A stretch of DNA of 64,000 nt, taken from the IMG/VR virus record IMGVR_UViG_3300034524_000084, positions 1-64,000 of that record. One strand, given 5' to 3'. Below, one piece after another: positions 16,210-24,230 of the stretch. This DNA comes from a virus. The position numbers and the translations under genes were made by a program. Each line of letters opens with the position of its first letter. Positions within the stretch are counted from its first letter, which is position 1. The notes below the pieces were generated by a model. The model did not search any database, had not been told where the DNA came from, and saw only the letters and a list, made by a program, of their open reading frames with translations.

Positions 16210-17334
16210 ATGTCAAATGAAATTGATATATTGAACAATGTTAAAAAACCGTTATTTTTACCCAATACACAATTGATGACTATAAAGATGGTTGCAGATT
16301 ATTATGAGGTTGATACTAAAACAATTGATAAAATTATAAATCGTCATTTTGATGAATTAACAGAAGATGGATATGAGGTTTATTCAAGGGCAGAATTAAT
16401 AAATCTTTGGATTCAAAAAAATGCCAATTTTAAAAATTTAAAAGGTAAAACAGTAGTTACTATTAACAATCAAAATATTATTATACCCAATAGAGGTTTA
16501 AGGCTTTTTACAGCACGAGCTTTATTACATATAGGTATTTTATTAAGGGATAGTATAATAGCCGAAAAAGTAAGACAAGAAATAATAAAATCAGGGAATT
16601 TAAAATTAATTAAGATGTTAGAAGATAATAATCCTAATATACATAAAAAACAGATGACACTTTATGAAATATTATTAAGTGTATATAAAGATATTTGTGT
16701 GATAGAGAAAGAAAGAAAAATTGGTGCTTATAGAGTGGATTATTTAATTAATAATAAAATTGTTATTGAATGTGATGAATTAGGACATAAAGATAGAAAT
16801 AAAAAATATGAAAAAGAAAGAGAAGCATATTTAAAATCGTTAGGATATATAGTAATTAGGTTTAATCCTGATGATAGTAATGCTAATGTTTTTGAATTGT
16901 TAAATAAAATTAATAAATATCTTTATGGAGGTGAATATTTGGTGTTATATAATATTTTGGAAAAAGTAAAAACACCAAAATTTATAAAAGGAACAAAATT
17001 AATGAATATTAAAATGTTGGCAGATTATTATAAAGTAAGTGTGGAAGACATACAAAAAATAATTAAAAATAATGATGAATTCAGTTATATAATAGATATT
17101 TCAGACAAGAAAAATATTTTATTTTCAGAAAAAGATATTTTAAAAATGGCAATGTTTTTAGATGGAGATGTGGCAATGAAAGTTAGAAATAAGATATTAG
17201 ATATATATGAGGCATCTAATAATCAAACAATAACAAAAGAAGACAGATTATTATTAAATATTATATATTCTGATACAGAAGAAAGCAAATTAAAAGCATT
17301 AAGAGAATATAAAAAATATAAAAATATGATATAA
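16210..17334 (+). CDS. PD-(D/E)XK-like nuclease flanked by two copies of a DNA-binding domain
   Basis: A 374 aa protein in three parts. Residues about 10-135 and 260-350 are related to each other: LMTIKMVADYYEVD versus LMNIKMLADYYKVS, each followed by a helical segment with AxKVRxxI. This is the architecture of MSV199/KilA-like phage DNA-binding domains. Between them, YRVDYLINNKIVIECDELGH then GYIVIRFNPDD looks like a DUF559/Vsr-type nuclease core (D..ExD). AGGGGGACAACG precedes the ATG. Next to an antirepressor gene, so a regulatory or anti-host nuclease role is plausible but unproven. Confidence 0.65.
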   Translation: MSNEIDILNNVKKPLFLPNTQLMTIKMVADYYEVDTKTIDKIINRHFDELTEDGYEVYSRAELINLWIQKNANFKNLKGKTVVTINNQNIIIPNRGLRLFTARALLHIGILLRDSIIAEKVRQEIIKSGNLKLIKMLEDNNPNIHKKQMTLYEILLSVYKDICVIEKERKIGAYRVDYLINNKIVIECDELGHKDRNKKYEKEREAYLKSLGYIVIRFNPDDSNANVFELLNKINKYLYGGEYLVLYNILEKVKTPKFIKGTKLMNIKMLADYYKVSVEDIQKIIKNNDEFSYIIDISDKKNILFSEKDILKMAMFLDGDVAMKVRNKILDIYEASNNQTITKEDRLLLNIIYSDTEESKLKALREYKKYKNMI

Positions 17335-17381
17335 ATTTTGAAAAATTGAAATAACAAATTGATATCAAGGAGGTAAAATGT

Positions 17382-18161
17382 ATGGAGGATGAAATTAAAT
17401 TAGAGTTAGTTAAAAGCGAAGAGTTTTTAGGTGTTAAGTGTGATTTTTATAGAGACCAAGATAATAATATATATATGACAAGGGAGCAAATTGGGCAAGC
17501 ATTACAGTATAGTAATCCTCTTATTTCGATAAGCAATATACATAATAGAAATAAAGAAAGATTAGATAAATTTTCAGTGGTAATCAAATTGATTAGTACT
17601 GATGGAAAACAATATGATACTACTTTATATACAGAACGTGGTATTTATGAAATATGCAGATTATCAAAACAGCCAATTGCAAATGATTTTTATGATTGGG
17701 TGTACGACCAAATAACATTAATTAGAAAGGCAGGGGGAGTAATTAATGATAAAGAGCTTTTTATTGAAACTTATTTTGGGGCATTAGATGAAGCCAGGAA
17801 AGAACTTGTGAGAGGTTTTATGACCCAAATTGAAGAACAACAGAAACGTATATTGGAAATGCAACCAAAAGTTGATAAATGGACAGCTTATATGGACAGC
17901 AAGGATAATATAACAGTTGAAAAGTTTGCAAAAGCACTTAACATTCCAAACATTGGGAGAAATAAAATGTTTGACATTTTAAGAAAACATAAGATTTTGA
18001 GAGATAACAATATGCCATATCAAGATTATATTAACAGAGGTTATTTTGATGTAATAATAAATGTTGTAAATGGTTTTAATGTAACACAAACACTTATAAC
18101 ACCAAAAGGGGCTGAGTGGTTGTACGACAAGCTCAAAGAATGGGGTTACATAACAGCTTAA
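17382..18161 (+). CDS. Phage antirepressor (BRO-N plus KilAC)
   Basis: A 259 aa protein. The N-terminal BRO domain shows YMTREQIGQALQYSNP, then TERGIYEICRLSKQPIANDF and VYDQITLIRKAGG. The C-terminal KilAC/ANT domain shows VEKFAKALNIPNIGRNKMFD and ends TPKGAEWLYDKLKEWG. In related phages such proteins bind the repressor to trigger induction. It lies between the clamp/nuclease genes and the repressor cluster. The TTG-ATG-GAG start follows AGGAGG; a terminator follows the stop. Confidence 0.85.
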   Translation: MEDEIKLELVKSEEFLGVKCDFYRDQDNNIYMTREQIGQALQYSNPLISISNIHNRNKERLDKFSVVIKLISTDGKQYDTTLYTERGIYEICRLSKQPIANDFYDWVYDQITLIRKAGGVINDKELFIETYFGALDEARKELVRGFMTQIEEQQKRILEMQPKVDKWTAYMDSKDNITVEKFAKALNIPNIGRNKMFDILRKHKILRDNNMPYQDYINRGYFDVIINVVNGFNVTQTLITPKGAEWLYDKLKEWGYITA

Positions 18162-18173
18162 TTTTAAGGGTTT

Positions 18174-18203
18174 TGCGGTTTTCCCATAAAAACCGCATTT
18201 TAT
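18174..18203 (+). terminator. Terminator after the antirepressor
   Basis: TGCGGTTTT/AAAACCGCA 9-bp stem followed by TTTTAT. Confidence 0.75.
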
Positions 18204-18211
18204 AAAAAATA

Positions 18212-18240
18212 TTGACAAATACAAATTATGATGATATAAT
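18212..18240 (+). promoter_or_regulatory. Promoter for 18259-18944
   Basis: TTGACA 18212-18217, TATAAT 18235-18240, spacer 17; ATAACAG follows at once and merges into the AGGAGGTG ribosome site, leaving almost no leader. Confidence 0.85.
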
Positions 18241-18258
18241 ATAACAGGAGGTGTTTAA

Positions 18259-18420
18259 ATGGGCGATATAAAGGAATTCAAAGGACGTATAGATGTTAAA
18301 TATATTGAAGAAATTATTAATAATTTATCAGAGGAAGAAATTCTAAAACTTTTAAGCTTGCCAGATGAAGAAATTATGGAATTATTAGATGTTGATGATG
18401 AGGAGGGTGATGATAAATGA
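18259..18420 (+). CDS. Hypothetical acidic peptide, 53 aa
   Basis: AGGAGGTG then ATG at 18259; the stop overlaps the next start (ATGA). The product begins MGDIKEFKGRIDVKYIEEII and is leucine/glutamate-rich with an acidic DVDDEEGDDK tail. I considered an antitoxin for the MazF 650 nt downstream, but there is no AbrB/MazE fold signature and another gene separates them. Confidence 0.6.
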   Translation: MGDIKEFKGRIDVKYIEEIINNLSEEEILKLLSLPDEEIMELLDVDDEEGDDK

Positions 18421-18944
18421 GAGAATATTATGTTAGCACTAAAGAAGTTGAAGGCAAAAAGTTTTATTATATGGATTTTGGGTATGAAACTCACGGAAGA
18501 ACAAGTTTTAGGTTGTGGGTTTCTTCAAAATTAATAAAAACAGATGATAATAATAGAGAATATATAGAATTCCCTATAACAGCAAAGATAGTAGAGACCG
18601 AAAAAGGAACTACAATTTTGAAACCACTACAAGAAGGTGAACAATATTATGTATTTGACTTATATCAACCATGTGGTTATCGAGGTAGTGCTTATATAAC
18701 AGTGTTAGAACCAGAGCCTTTAAATGTTAAAGTTTACAGGTACTACCATTCACCATTAGGAAATTTAGGAGAAGATTATGGTATGTTAATTATGGTAAAT
18801 TCTGATAAGGTAAAAATTAAATGGGAAAGAACAGGACGTACTTACGGAGCACCCAAAGAAGGATACAGAGTGTATTATGCCGATGGGAAAACGGAAGAAA
18901 TAGAACATATTGATTTAGAGGATTTGGAAGAGATAGAAAGTTAA
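18417..18944 (+). CDS. Hypothetical protein, 175 aa
   Basis: Translationally coupled to 18259. Beta-rich and aromatic (YYVSTKEVEGKKFYYMDFGY), C-terminal acidic tail. A perfect 10-bp hairpin (18946-18970) follows, lacking a T-run. Function unknown. Confidence 0.65.
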   Translation: MREYYVSTKEVEGKKFYYMDFGYETHGRTSFRLWVSSKLIKTDDNNREYIEFPITAKIVETEKGTTILKPLQEGEQYYVFDLYQPCGYRGSAYITVLEPEPLNVKVYRYYHSPLGNLGEDYGMLIMVNSDKVKIKWERTGRTYGAPKEGYRVYYADGKTEEIEHIDLEDLEEIES

Positions 18945-19069
18945 AGTGAGAGGGTATTTTACCCTCTCACAAAATAATAATAAAAACATTCCTCCTCTAG
19001 TGTATAAAATACATAAGAATTGAATATAATAATAACAGAAGATAAAAATATGAGGAGGAGGTGTGTGTC

Positions 19070-19408
19070 ATGAAAAGGGGTGAGATATGGTTAGCTAATT
19101 TAGGGAAAAGAGAGGGGTCTATACAAAGTGGTATAAGACCCGTAATAATAGTGAGTAATGATAAAAATAATGAACATAGCCCTACTGTTAATGTAATACC
19201 AATTACAAGTAATATTAATAAAAACAATTTACCAGTGCATGTATATATTGGGATTGAATGTGGATTATTAAAACCTTCTGTTGCGCTGGTAGAGCAAGAC
19301 ACAACAATAGATAAAACAATGTTAATTAAAAAAATAGGACAATGTACATATCAAACTATGGAAAAAATTAATCGGGCTATTTTGATACAAAAGGGATTAA
19401 TAGCATAA
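19070..19408 (+). CDS. mazF: MazF/PemK-family endoribonuclease toxin, no antitoxin partner seen
   Basis: A 112 aa protein from the ATG at 19070 (the GTG at 19061 abuts GAGGAGGAG and is less likely). Family features: MKRGEIWLANLG, GIRPVIIVSND, VIPITSN, SVALVEQDTTIDK and KIGQCTYQTMEKI. MazF cleaves single-stranded RNA at short motifs and is usually neutralised by MazE encoded just upstream. Here the upstream gene is not MazE-like and the downstream one is unknown. It might act as a host-takeover nuclease or be neutralised by 19433. Confidence 0.88.
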   Translation: MKRGEIWLANLGKREGSIQSGIRPVIIVSNDKNNEHSPTVNVIPITSNINKNNLPVHVYIGIECGLLKPSVALVEQDTTIDKTMLIKKIGQCTYQTMEKINRAILIQKGLIA

Positions 19409-19432
19409 TAACAGTTAGGGGGGAATGAAAAT

Positions 19433-19708
19433 ATGAATTTTGTTGTATTAATAGAAGTTGAAAAAGAAGCAAAAATTAAAGATTTAGATAAAATTATTAA
19501 TATCCTCAATAAAAAAAATAATATAAAAGGTGATATATATTGTCAAATAGATAATAAACATATTATTAAATGCTATATTTATCCAGAACAGAAATATAAA
19601 ATAAGCGATATTGAAAAAATGTTAAATAATTATAATACTAAGGTTGAGGAAATAAAGATAATAAAAACAAAGAGGGGTGAAATAAATGATGATGACAATG
19701 AAGAATGA
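19433..19708 (+). CDS. Hypothetical protein, 91 aa
   Basis: GGGGGGAATGAAAAT leader then ATG. Small alpha/beta protein with an acidic tail (EINDDDNEE), 24 nt after mazF. Position makes it a candidate toxin partner, but no antitoxin fold is recognisable. Overlaps the next gene. Confidence 0.6.
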   Translation: MNFVVLIEVEKEAKIKDLDKIINILNKKNNIKGDIYCQIDNKHIIKCYIYPEQKYKISDIEKMLNNYNTKVEEIKIIKTKRGEINDDDNEE

Positions 19709-20036
19709 TATAGAGGAGGAAGTAATTAAGCTTGCCGAGCAATATGGATATAATGTTAGAATTTTGTATGATAATTCTTTATTGATAACATCTAAATATT
19801 CTGAATGGTATGTTATTAATAAGAGAAATTATTTTTTACTAAGACATTATAGTAGTAATAGTAAAAAAATAAGATTTCACATACAAAAAAATAGAGGTAA
19901 TCAAAAATTGAAATTTGATAATTTATATAAGGTGTTTAAATATATATATAATCATGATAGGGCAGATATAATAAAGAAGAACAGAGTACCTTATCGTATT
20001 GAAAGATTATTTTATTTAATAGAAAAAGCAAAATAA
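19686..20036 (+). CDS. Hypothetical basic protein, 116 aa
   Basis: Start at or near the ATG at 19686, after GAGGGGTG, within the end of the preceding gene. C-terminal half very basic (KKIRFHIQKNRGNQKLKF). No family recognised. Confidence 0.55.
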   Translation: MMMTMKNDIEEEVIKLAEQYGYNVRILYDNSLLITSKYSEWYVINKRNYFLLRHYSSNSKKIRFHIQKNRGNQKLKFDNLYKVFKYIYNHDRADIIKKNRVPYRIERLFYLIEKAK

Positions 20037-20041
20037 AAATG

Positions 20042-20070
20042 TTGACAAATACATATATTATTAATATAAT
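20042..20070 (+). promoter_or_regulatory. Promoter for the DndB-like / recombinase-fold pair
   Basis: TTGACA 20042-20047, TATAAT 20065-20070, spacer 17; AAAGGAGG follows 20 nt later. Confidence 0.8.
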
Positions 20071-20095
20071 ATAGGTAAGAAAGGAGGAAAATAAA

Positions 20096-21409
20096 ATGAA
20101 AGTTGAACCACGAGAGTTGTATAATAGTCTTAATGCTATGATAAAAATGTATGGCAAAAATAATAAAGTTTTAGAGGAAGTAACAAATTTATTGATAAAA
20201 AAAGGTATTCCGAGGGGATATGCCAAAAAGATATTAATGGGTATTACACCAGTTGAGATATTAGATAGAGCAATATTATATGTTGTTACCTCAGCATTTT
20301 ACCAGGTTACCAATGAATCAATTGTAAATACCGAAAAATACTTTACTGACGAAGAGATTAAAGAGGGAGAAAAATTCCGATATATAACAGAGAAAAAGGA
20401 AAGTTTTCCAGTTATTTTTGAAGATGTGCTCAAAGTTAGTGATGATTATTATATAACAACATTAACAGCGCAAAAAATAAAAGAATTGTATGATGGCTTT
20501 GTGGTGACATATAACAAAGAAACGCAACGCAATACAATTGCGAGAAGAATTCGCAACAGTGTAATAGAAATGATTAACGTAAATTGGAAATCAGTTAAAG
20601 AAATAGAAGAAGAAATATTAAAAGGATTGTTTATAACAAATGCTATAACATTCAATATACTTAAAAACGGGGAAGAAGAATTTGAATATGATGAAAAAAA
20701 TAGAACTCTAACAGTATATAAAGGTGAAATTGATATATTAGATGGTTTTCATAGAAGTTTAGGTATGATTAATGCAGTATCAGTAAATCCTGAAGTGCAA
20801 TATATAACAGCAGTTAATATAACAAATTTTGATATTGAAAAAGCAAGAAGGTTTATTGTGCAAGAAGATAAGAAAAATAAGATTGCTAAAAAACACATTG
20901 AAGCTTATAAAGAAACATTAGAAAATGCTATTGTACGCAAGATTAATGAGAGTCCTAATTGTGATTTAAAAGGGAAAATAACAACTAATGGTAGGTTAAT
21001 ACAATTCAATCAAGCTCTTGTGGAGTTTGAGGTATTGACTCAAGCTATAAAATATCATTTTGATATAAAAACACAAAGAGAAGCTAACCAAATAGCCGAT
21101 TATCTTATAGAGGGGTTTAACGAAATAATTGGCTTATATCCAGATGAATTTTTGGATAATTACGCTAAGGTTAAACAAAGAAGTACAATAAATCATAATT
21201 ATACTTTTATTGGTTATGTAGCATTGTTGGCAAAATTGAGAGAAAACCCACAATGGAAAGAAAAATTGAGAAAGACTTTAGAAAAAATAGATTTTTCTAT
21301 AAAGAATCCCGATTGGGAGGCAATAGGATTATTCAATGGTAGATTAACTATTAAGGTGATTGAAAGTATCAGTAAATATTTTATAGATAAAATAGTAAAG
21401 GAGGGATAA
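20096..21409 (+). CDS. DndB/DGQHR-like protein (SPbeta YopQ-like by context)
   Basis: A 437 aa protein with IDILDGFHRSLGMINA near residue 220, matching the DGxHR signature of DndB-type proteins, and RRFIVQEDKKNKIAKKHIEAY downstream, also typical of that family. DndB regulates phosphorothioate modification in dnd systems, but no dndACDE genes are present, so that function is not implied. The gene sits one base before a recombinase-fold gene on its own promoter, the same sizes and order as yopQ-yopR of phage SPbeta. Function most likely in lysogeny control. Confidence 0.6.
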   Translation: MKVEPRELYNSLNAMIKMYGKNNKVLEEVTNLLIKKGIPRGYAKKILMGITPVEILDRAILYVVTSAFYQVTNESIVNTEKYFTDEEIKEGEKFRYITEKKESFPVIFEDVLKVSDDYYITTLTAQKIKELYDGFVVTYNKETQRNTIARRIRNSVIEMINVNWKSVKEIEEEILKGLFITNAITFNILKNGEEEFEYDEKNRTLTVYKGEIDILDGFHRSLGMINAVSVNPEVQYITAVNITNFDIEKARRFIVQEDKKNKIAKKHIEAYKETLENAIVRKINESPNCDLKGKITTNGRLIQFNQALVEFEVLTQAIKYHFDIKTQREANQIADYLIEGFNEIIGLYPDEFLDNYAKVKQRSTINHNYTFIGYVALLAKLRENPQWKEKLRKTLEKIDFSIKNPDWEAIGLFNGRLTIKVIESISKYFIDKIVKEG

Positions 21410-21410
21410 T

Positions 21411-22358
21411 ATGGAATTATATAACCAAGAATTAAAAGAGAGATTTTTAGAACAATATTCAGAATCAACAAGATTAACGTATAGAAATATTTTTAAAAAG
21501 ACAGCACCAAAGGAGAATGAATTACAAAAAGATTTATATCAATTTAATTTAGAAGAATTAGATGACTTATTGTATTCGCTTGGCAGTACTTCTGCGCAGT
21601 ATATAGCAACTGTTTTAGCGGTATTGTCAAAATATGTTGATTTTTGCATACAAGAAGGATATATAGGTAATCCAGCGGGAATTAATTATGTAAGGTTAAT
21701 TAATCCTACTTTAGAAAATTTAAAAAAATATGAACATGGAATCGACAAAAAATATAGGTATATTGATAGAGAAGAATTACAACAAATAATTAATATGTGT
21801 GTAAATGCTCAAGATGCAGTTATATTTGCATTGTTATTTGAGGGAGTAATGGGGGAAAATTTAGAGGAATTAATTAATCTAAGAGTAGATGATTGTAATT
21901 TTATGGATAATATTCTTACTTTAAGGCGTAACGATGGGACAAAAAGGAGAATATCAGTACAACAAGATACTATGAAACTTATTAATAAAGCAATTAATCA
22001 AGTTGAATATTATAGAGTATCGGACATAGCTAATGGAGTGTTCTTATTACAAAGGACACCTTATGTGTTGAGACCTATAGTAAGCGAGAAAGTTCCAACT
22101 GAAAAAGTAAGTCATCAAATAATCAGGAATAGATTAAAAAAAATAGCAGAAATGTATGGAAATCCATACCTAAATCCTAAAAATATTTTTAGGAGTGGTA
22201 TGATAGATTATATAAGAAGATATATGAAGAAATATGATATAAAATCTTTCAAAGATTTAAAGTATAGCGATATGGCAAACATTTTACGGAGATTTGGAAT
22301 AGAGGCTACGACACAAAATGTTTATTTATATCGTACCAGATTGAGGGAATATGTTTAG
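21411..22358 (+). CDS. Tyrosine-recombinase-fold protein with degraded active site (MrpR-like repressor candidate)
   Basis: A 315 aa protein with an N-terminal SAM-like domain (residues 10-95) and a recombinase-like C-terminal domain. The Arg of the TGLR motif is replaced (GVMGENLEEL), HxxR is NIFRS and the H/W box is absent (RRFGIEATTQNVYLY). Loss of catalysis with a retained fold is what is known for MrpR (YopR), master repressor of SPbeta. The overlap with the DndB-like gene supports this. AAGGAGGG precedes the ATG. Confidence is high that it is recombinase-fold, moderate that it represses. Confidence 0.7.
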   Translation: MELYNQELKERFLEQYSESTRLTYRNIFKKTAPKENELQKDLYQFNLEELDDLLYSLGSTSAQYIATVLAVLSKYVDFCIQEGYIGNPAGINYVRLINPTLENLKKYEHGIDKKYRYIDREELQQIINMCVNAQDAVIFALLFEGVMGENLEELINLRVDDCNFMDNILTLRRNDGTKRRISVQQDTMKLINKAINQVEYYRVSDIANGVFLLQRTPYVLRPIVSEKVPTEKVSHQIIRNRLKKIAEMYGNPYLNPKNIFRSGMIDYIRRYMKKYDIKSFKDLKYSDMANILRRFGIEATTQNVYLYRTRLREYV

Positions 22359-22391
22359 AGGGGCAGTTCCCTCAAATACATAGTGTAAACG

Positions 22392-23018
22392 CTATTTTTT
22401 AGGTTTTTTAAATACACCCATATAAACACCGTTAATAATTATATCGTTAGCAGGGTGTACGATATCAGAATAAGCAGGGTTAGAAGAACGCAGGATAACC
22501 ATATCAGAATTTTCAGGATGATATAAATGTTTTAAACAAGTTTCATTCCCATCAATTATAACAGTAACTATTTGTCCATTGTAATCCACATAATTTTGTA
22601 CTCTTATAAGCACAACATCACCATCTTCTATGCCATCTCCTATCATGCTATTGCCTTCTGCTCTTAAAAGAAAATGTTCGTACCCGACACTCAACATTTC
22701 TTTTGGAAATGGCATATATCCTTGTAGATGCTCTTCGGCAAATAGGGGTTGTCCTGCACGAATATTACCTAAAATAGGTAATATAACCATTTCTACTTCT
22801 TTAACATTTGAAAAGTTGGGTGTTTCATTTTCAAAAAAATATTGTATTGGTACATTTAAAATTTTAGCAATTTTTTGTAATATATTTACATTTGGTTTTA
22901 TTGTATTGTTTTCGTATTTATTCAGTGTAGAATGAGATATGCCCAAAAGTTGCGCTAATTGTTTTTGATTTAAACCTTTATTCATACGTGCTTTTCTAAT
23001 TTTTTTACCAAGAGTCAT
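22392..23018 (-). CDS. CI/LexA-type repressor (XRE HTH plus S24 peptidase)
   Basis: A 208 aa protein from the ATG at 23018 (AGGAG eight bases upstream). The N-terminal XRE helix-turn-helix is GLNQKQLAQLLGISHSTLNK. The C-terminal S24 domain shows a cleavage-site-like AG (GNIRAGQP), the Ser nucleophile in AEGNSMIGDGI and the Lys in NETCLKHLYH. Such repressors self-cleave on RecA-ssDNA filaments, linking induction to DNA damage. Divergent from 23181; the palindrome at 23091-23109 is the likely operator. Confidence 0.9.
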   Translation of the reverse strand: MTLGKKIRKARMNKGLNQKQLAQLLGISHSTLNKYENNTIKPNVNILQKIAKILNVPIQYFFENETPNFSNVKEVEMVILPILGNIRAGQPLFAEEHLQGYMPFPKEMLSVGYEHFLLRAEGNSMIGDGIEDGDVVLIRVQNYVDYNGQIVTVIIDGNETCLKHLYHPENSDMVILRSSNPAYSDIVHPANDIIINGVYMGVFKKPKK

Positions 23019-23086
23019 TTTCAAAACTCCTTTCTATTTTAATAATATTATTATAATCAATTTCAAAAAAATATGCAAATTTTTTA

Positions 23087-23115
23087 TTGACATTTCTTAA
23101 TAAGAAATGTATAAT
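23087..23115 (+). promoter_or_regulatory. Rightward promoter with palindromic operator in its spacer
   Basis: TTGACA 23087-23092 and TATAAT 23110-23115, spacer 17. CATTTCTTA-A-TAAGAAATG (23091-23109) is a perfect 19-nt palindrome filling the spacer, so a bound repressor would exclude polymerase. On the other strand TTGCAT and TATAAT with 17-nt spacing give the repressor's own promoter just left of it. Confidence 0.85.
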
Positions 23116-23180
23116 AAAATTAAATTGTAATAATTTATTTTTAATCATAAAATATAAAAAATATAAATGGAGGTATGTAA

Positions 23181-23579
23181 ATGAAAATAGAAAGTATTCA
23201 GCAAGTAAGATTAGAAAATGAATACATGAAGAGGTGGTATAGTATTTTATGTGATACCCCAGAGAGAGAAAAAGAGTTTATTGAAAATTTTTATGAGGAG
23301 GGCAAGTGGTTATTAGTACCCTTAGCAAAATATCGACTTTATCAAATTCAGCGAGGTAGGGGGCAAAATATAACAGCAGAAGAACTTGCAAAAACAAAAG
23401 AAAAGGACGAGCTTTTATACAAATTACAAGAAATATTTCTTTATCCTATTTATGAGTCAACTTTAAGACTAATAAAGAAAACATTTGATAATTACGAAGA
23501 GTTGTTAAGCTTACATAACAAATATATAGAGTATTCCGCAGAAAAATTAATTTTAGATTATAGAAATGAGCTTATATAG
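23181..23579 (+). CDS. Hypothetical protein, 132 aa, CI-controlled
   Basis: First gene rightward of the CI-type operator, TGGAGG before the ATG. Helical, charged (RWYSILCDTPEREKEFIENF). By position it occupies the cro slot but shows no HTH. Function unknown. Confidence 0.65.
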   Translation: MKIESIQQVRLENEYMKRWYSILCDTPEREKEFIENFYEEGKWLLVPLAKYRLYQIQRGRGQNITAEELAKTKEKDELLYKLQEIFLYPIYESTLRLIKKTFDNYEELLSLHNKYIEYSAEKLILDYRNELI

Positions 23580-23647
23580 ATTAAAAAGATAAATAGAGGG
23601 AAAACGAGGGAAGGGTATAAAAACAAAAATAGGAGGTTGATATTATT

Positions 23648-24169
23648 ATGCATATAGCTTTAACAGGCTGGGCAGGGGCAGGGAAAACTACAGTTGCCCA
23701 GTATTTAGAGCAAAAATATGGTTATAAAAAAATTAGTTTTGCAGATGGGATTAAAGATATTGCAATGAGGTATTTCTTTATGAATGAGAAAGATAGAAGA
23801 TTATTGCAGCAAATTGGAGAAAAAATGAGAGAAATAGATCCTGATGTATGGGTTAAATATACACTTCACAGAATAGAGTATATAGAGTTAGATTATCCAG
23901 TTGTAATTGACGACTTGAGACGCATGAATGAATTTGAAGGCTTGCAAAAGGAAGGGTTTGTGGTAATACGTATTGAAGCAGATGAAGATATAAGAATTGA
24001 TAGGCTAATCAAAAGAGATGGTTTTTGTGATAGAACTTTACTTTATAATGAAAGTGAAAATGGGGTTGCGCATTTGGAATTCCCTACAATATATAATAAT
24101 GGTACATTGGATGAATTATATGAGAATGTGGACAAAATGATGGTTGATTTATTAATCCCTAAATATTAA
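23648..24169 (+). CDS. P-loop deoxynucleoside-monophosphate-kinase-like protein
   Basis: A 173 aa protein opening MHIALTGWAGAGKTTVAQYL, a Walker A loop in the position used by nucleotide kinases. Later VVIDDLRRMNEFEGL and RIDRLIKRDGFCDR fit the NMP-binding and lid regions of dNMP kinases found in phages. It would phosphorylate dNMPs for the phage DNA supply, alongside NrdJ and dUTPase. Substrate cannot be read from sequence. Confidence 0.7.
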   Translation: MHIALTGWAGAGKTTVAQYLEQKYGYKKISFADGIKDIAMRYFFMNEKDRRLLQQIGEKMREIDPDVWVKYTLHRIEYIELDYPVVIDDLRRMNEFEGLQKEGFVVIRIEADEDIRIDRLIKRDGFCDRTLLYNESENGVAHLEFPTIYNNGTLDELYENVDKMMVDLLIPKY

Positions 24170-24230
24170 AAATATAATGATTTAAAAGAGATAATGTTAT
24201 GTTATAATAGGACATCATGGGGTGGTATTT

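Noticed and set aside
18259-18420. MazE-type antitoxin for the MazF gene
   Set aside because: No AbrB/MazE-like fold signature, and a 175 aa gene and a hairpin separate it from mazF.
20096-21409. Phosphorothioate (dnd) modification system
   Set aside because: Only a DndB-like protein is present; dndA/C/D/E are absent and the partner is a recombinase-fold gene.
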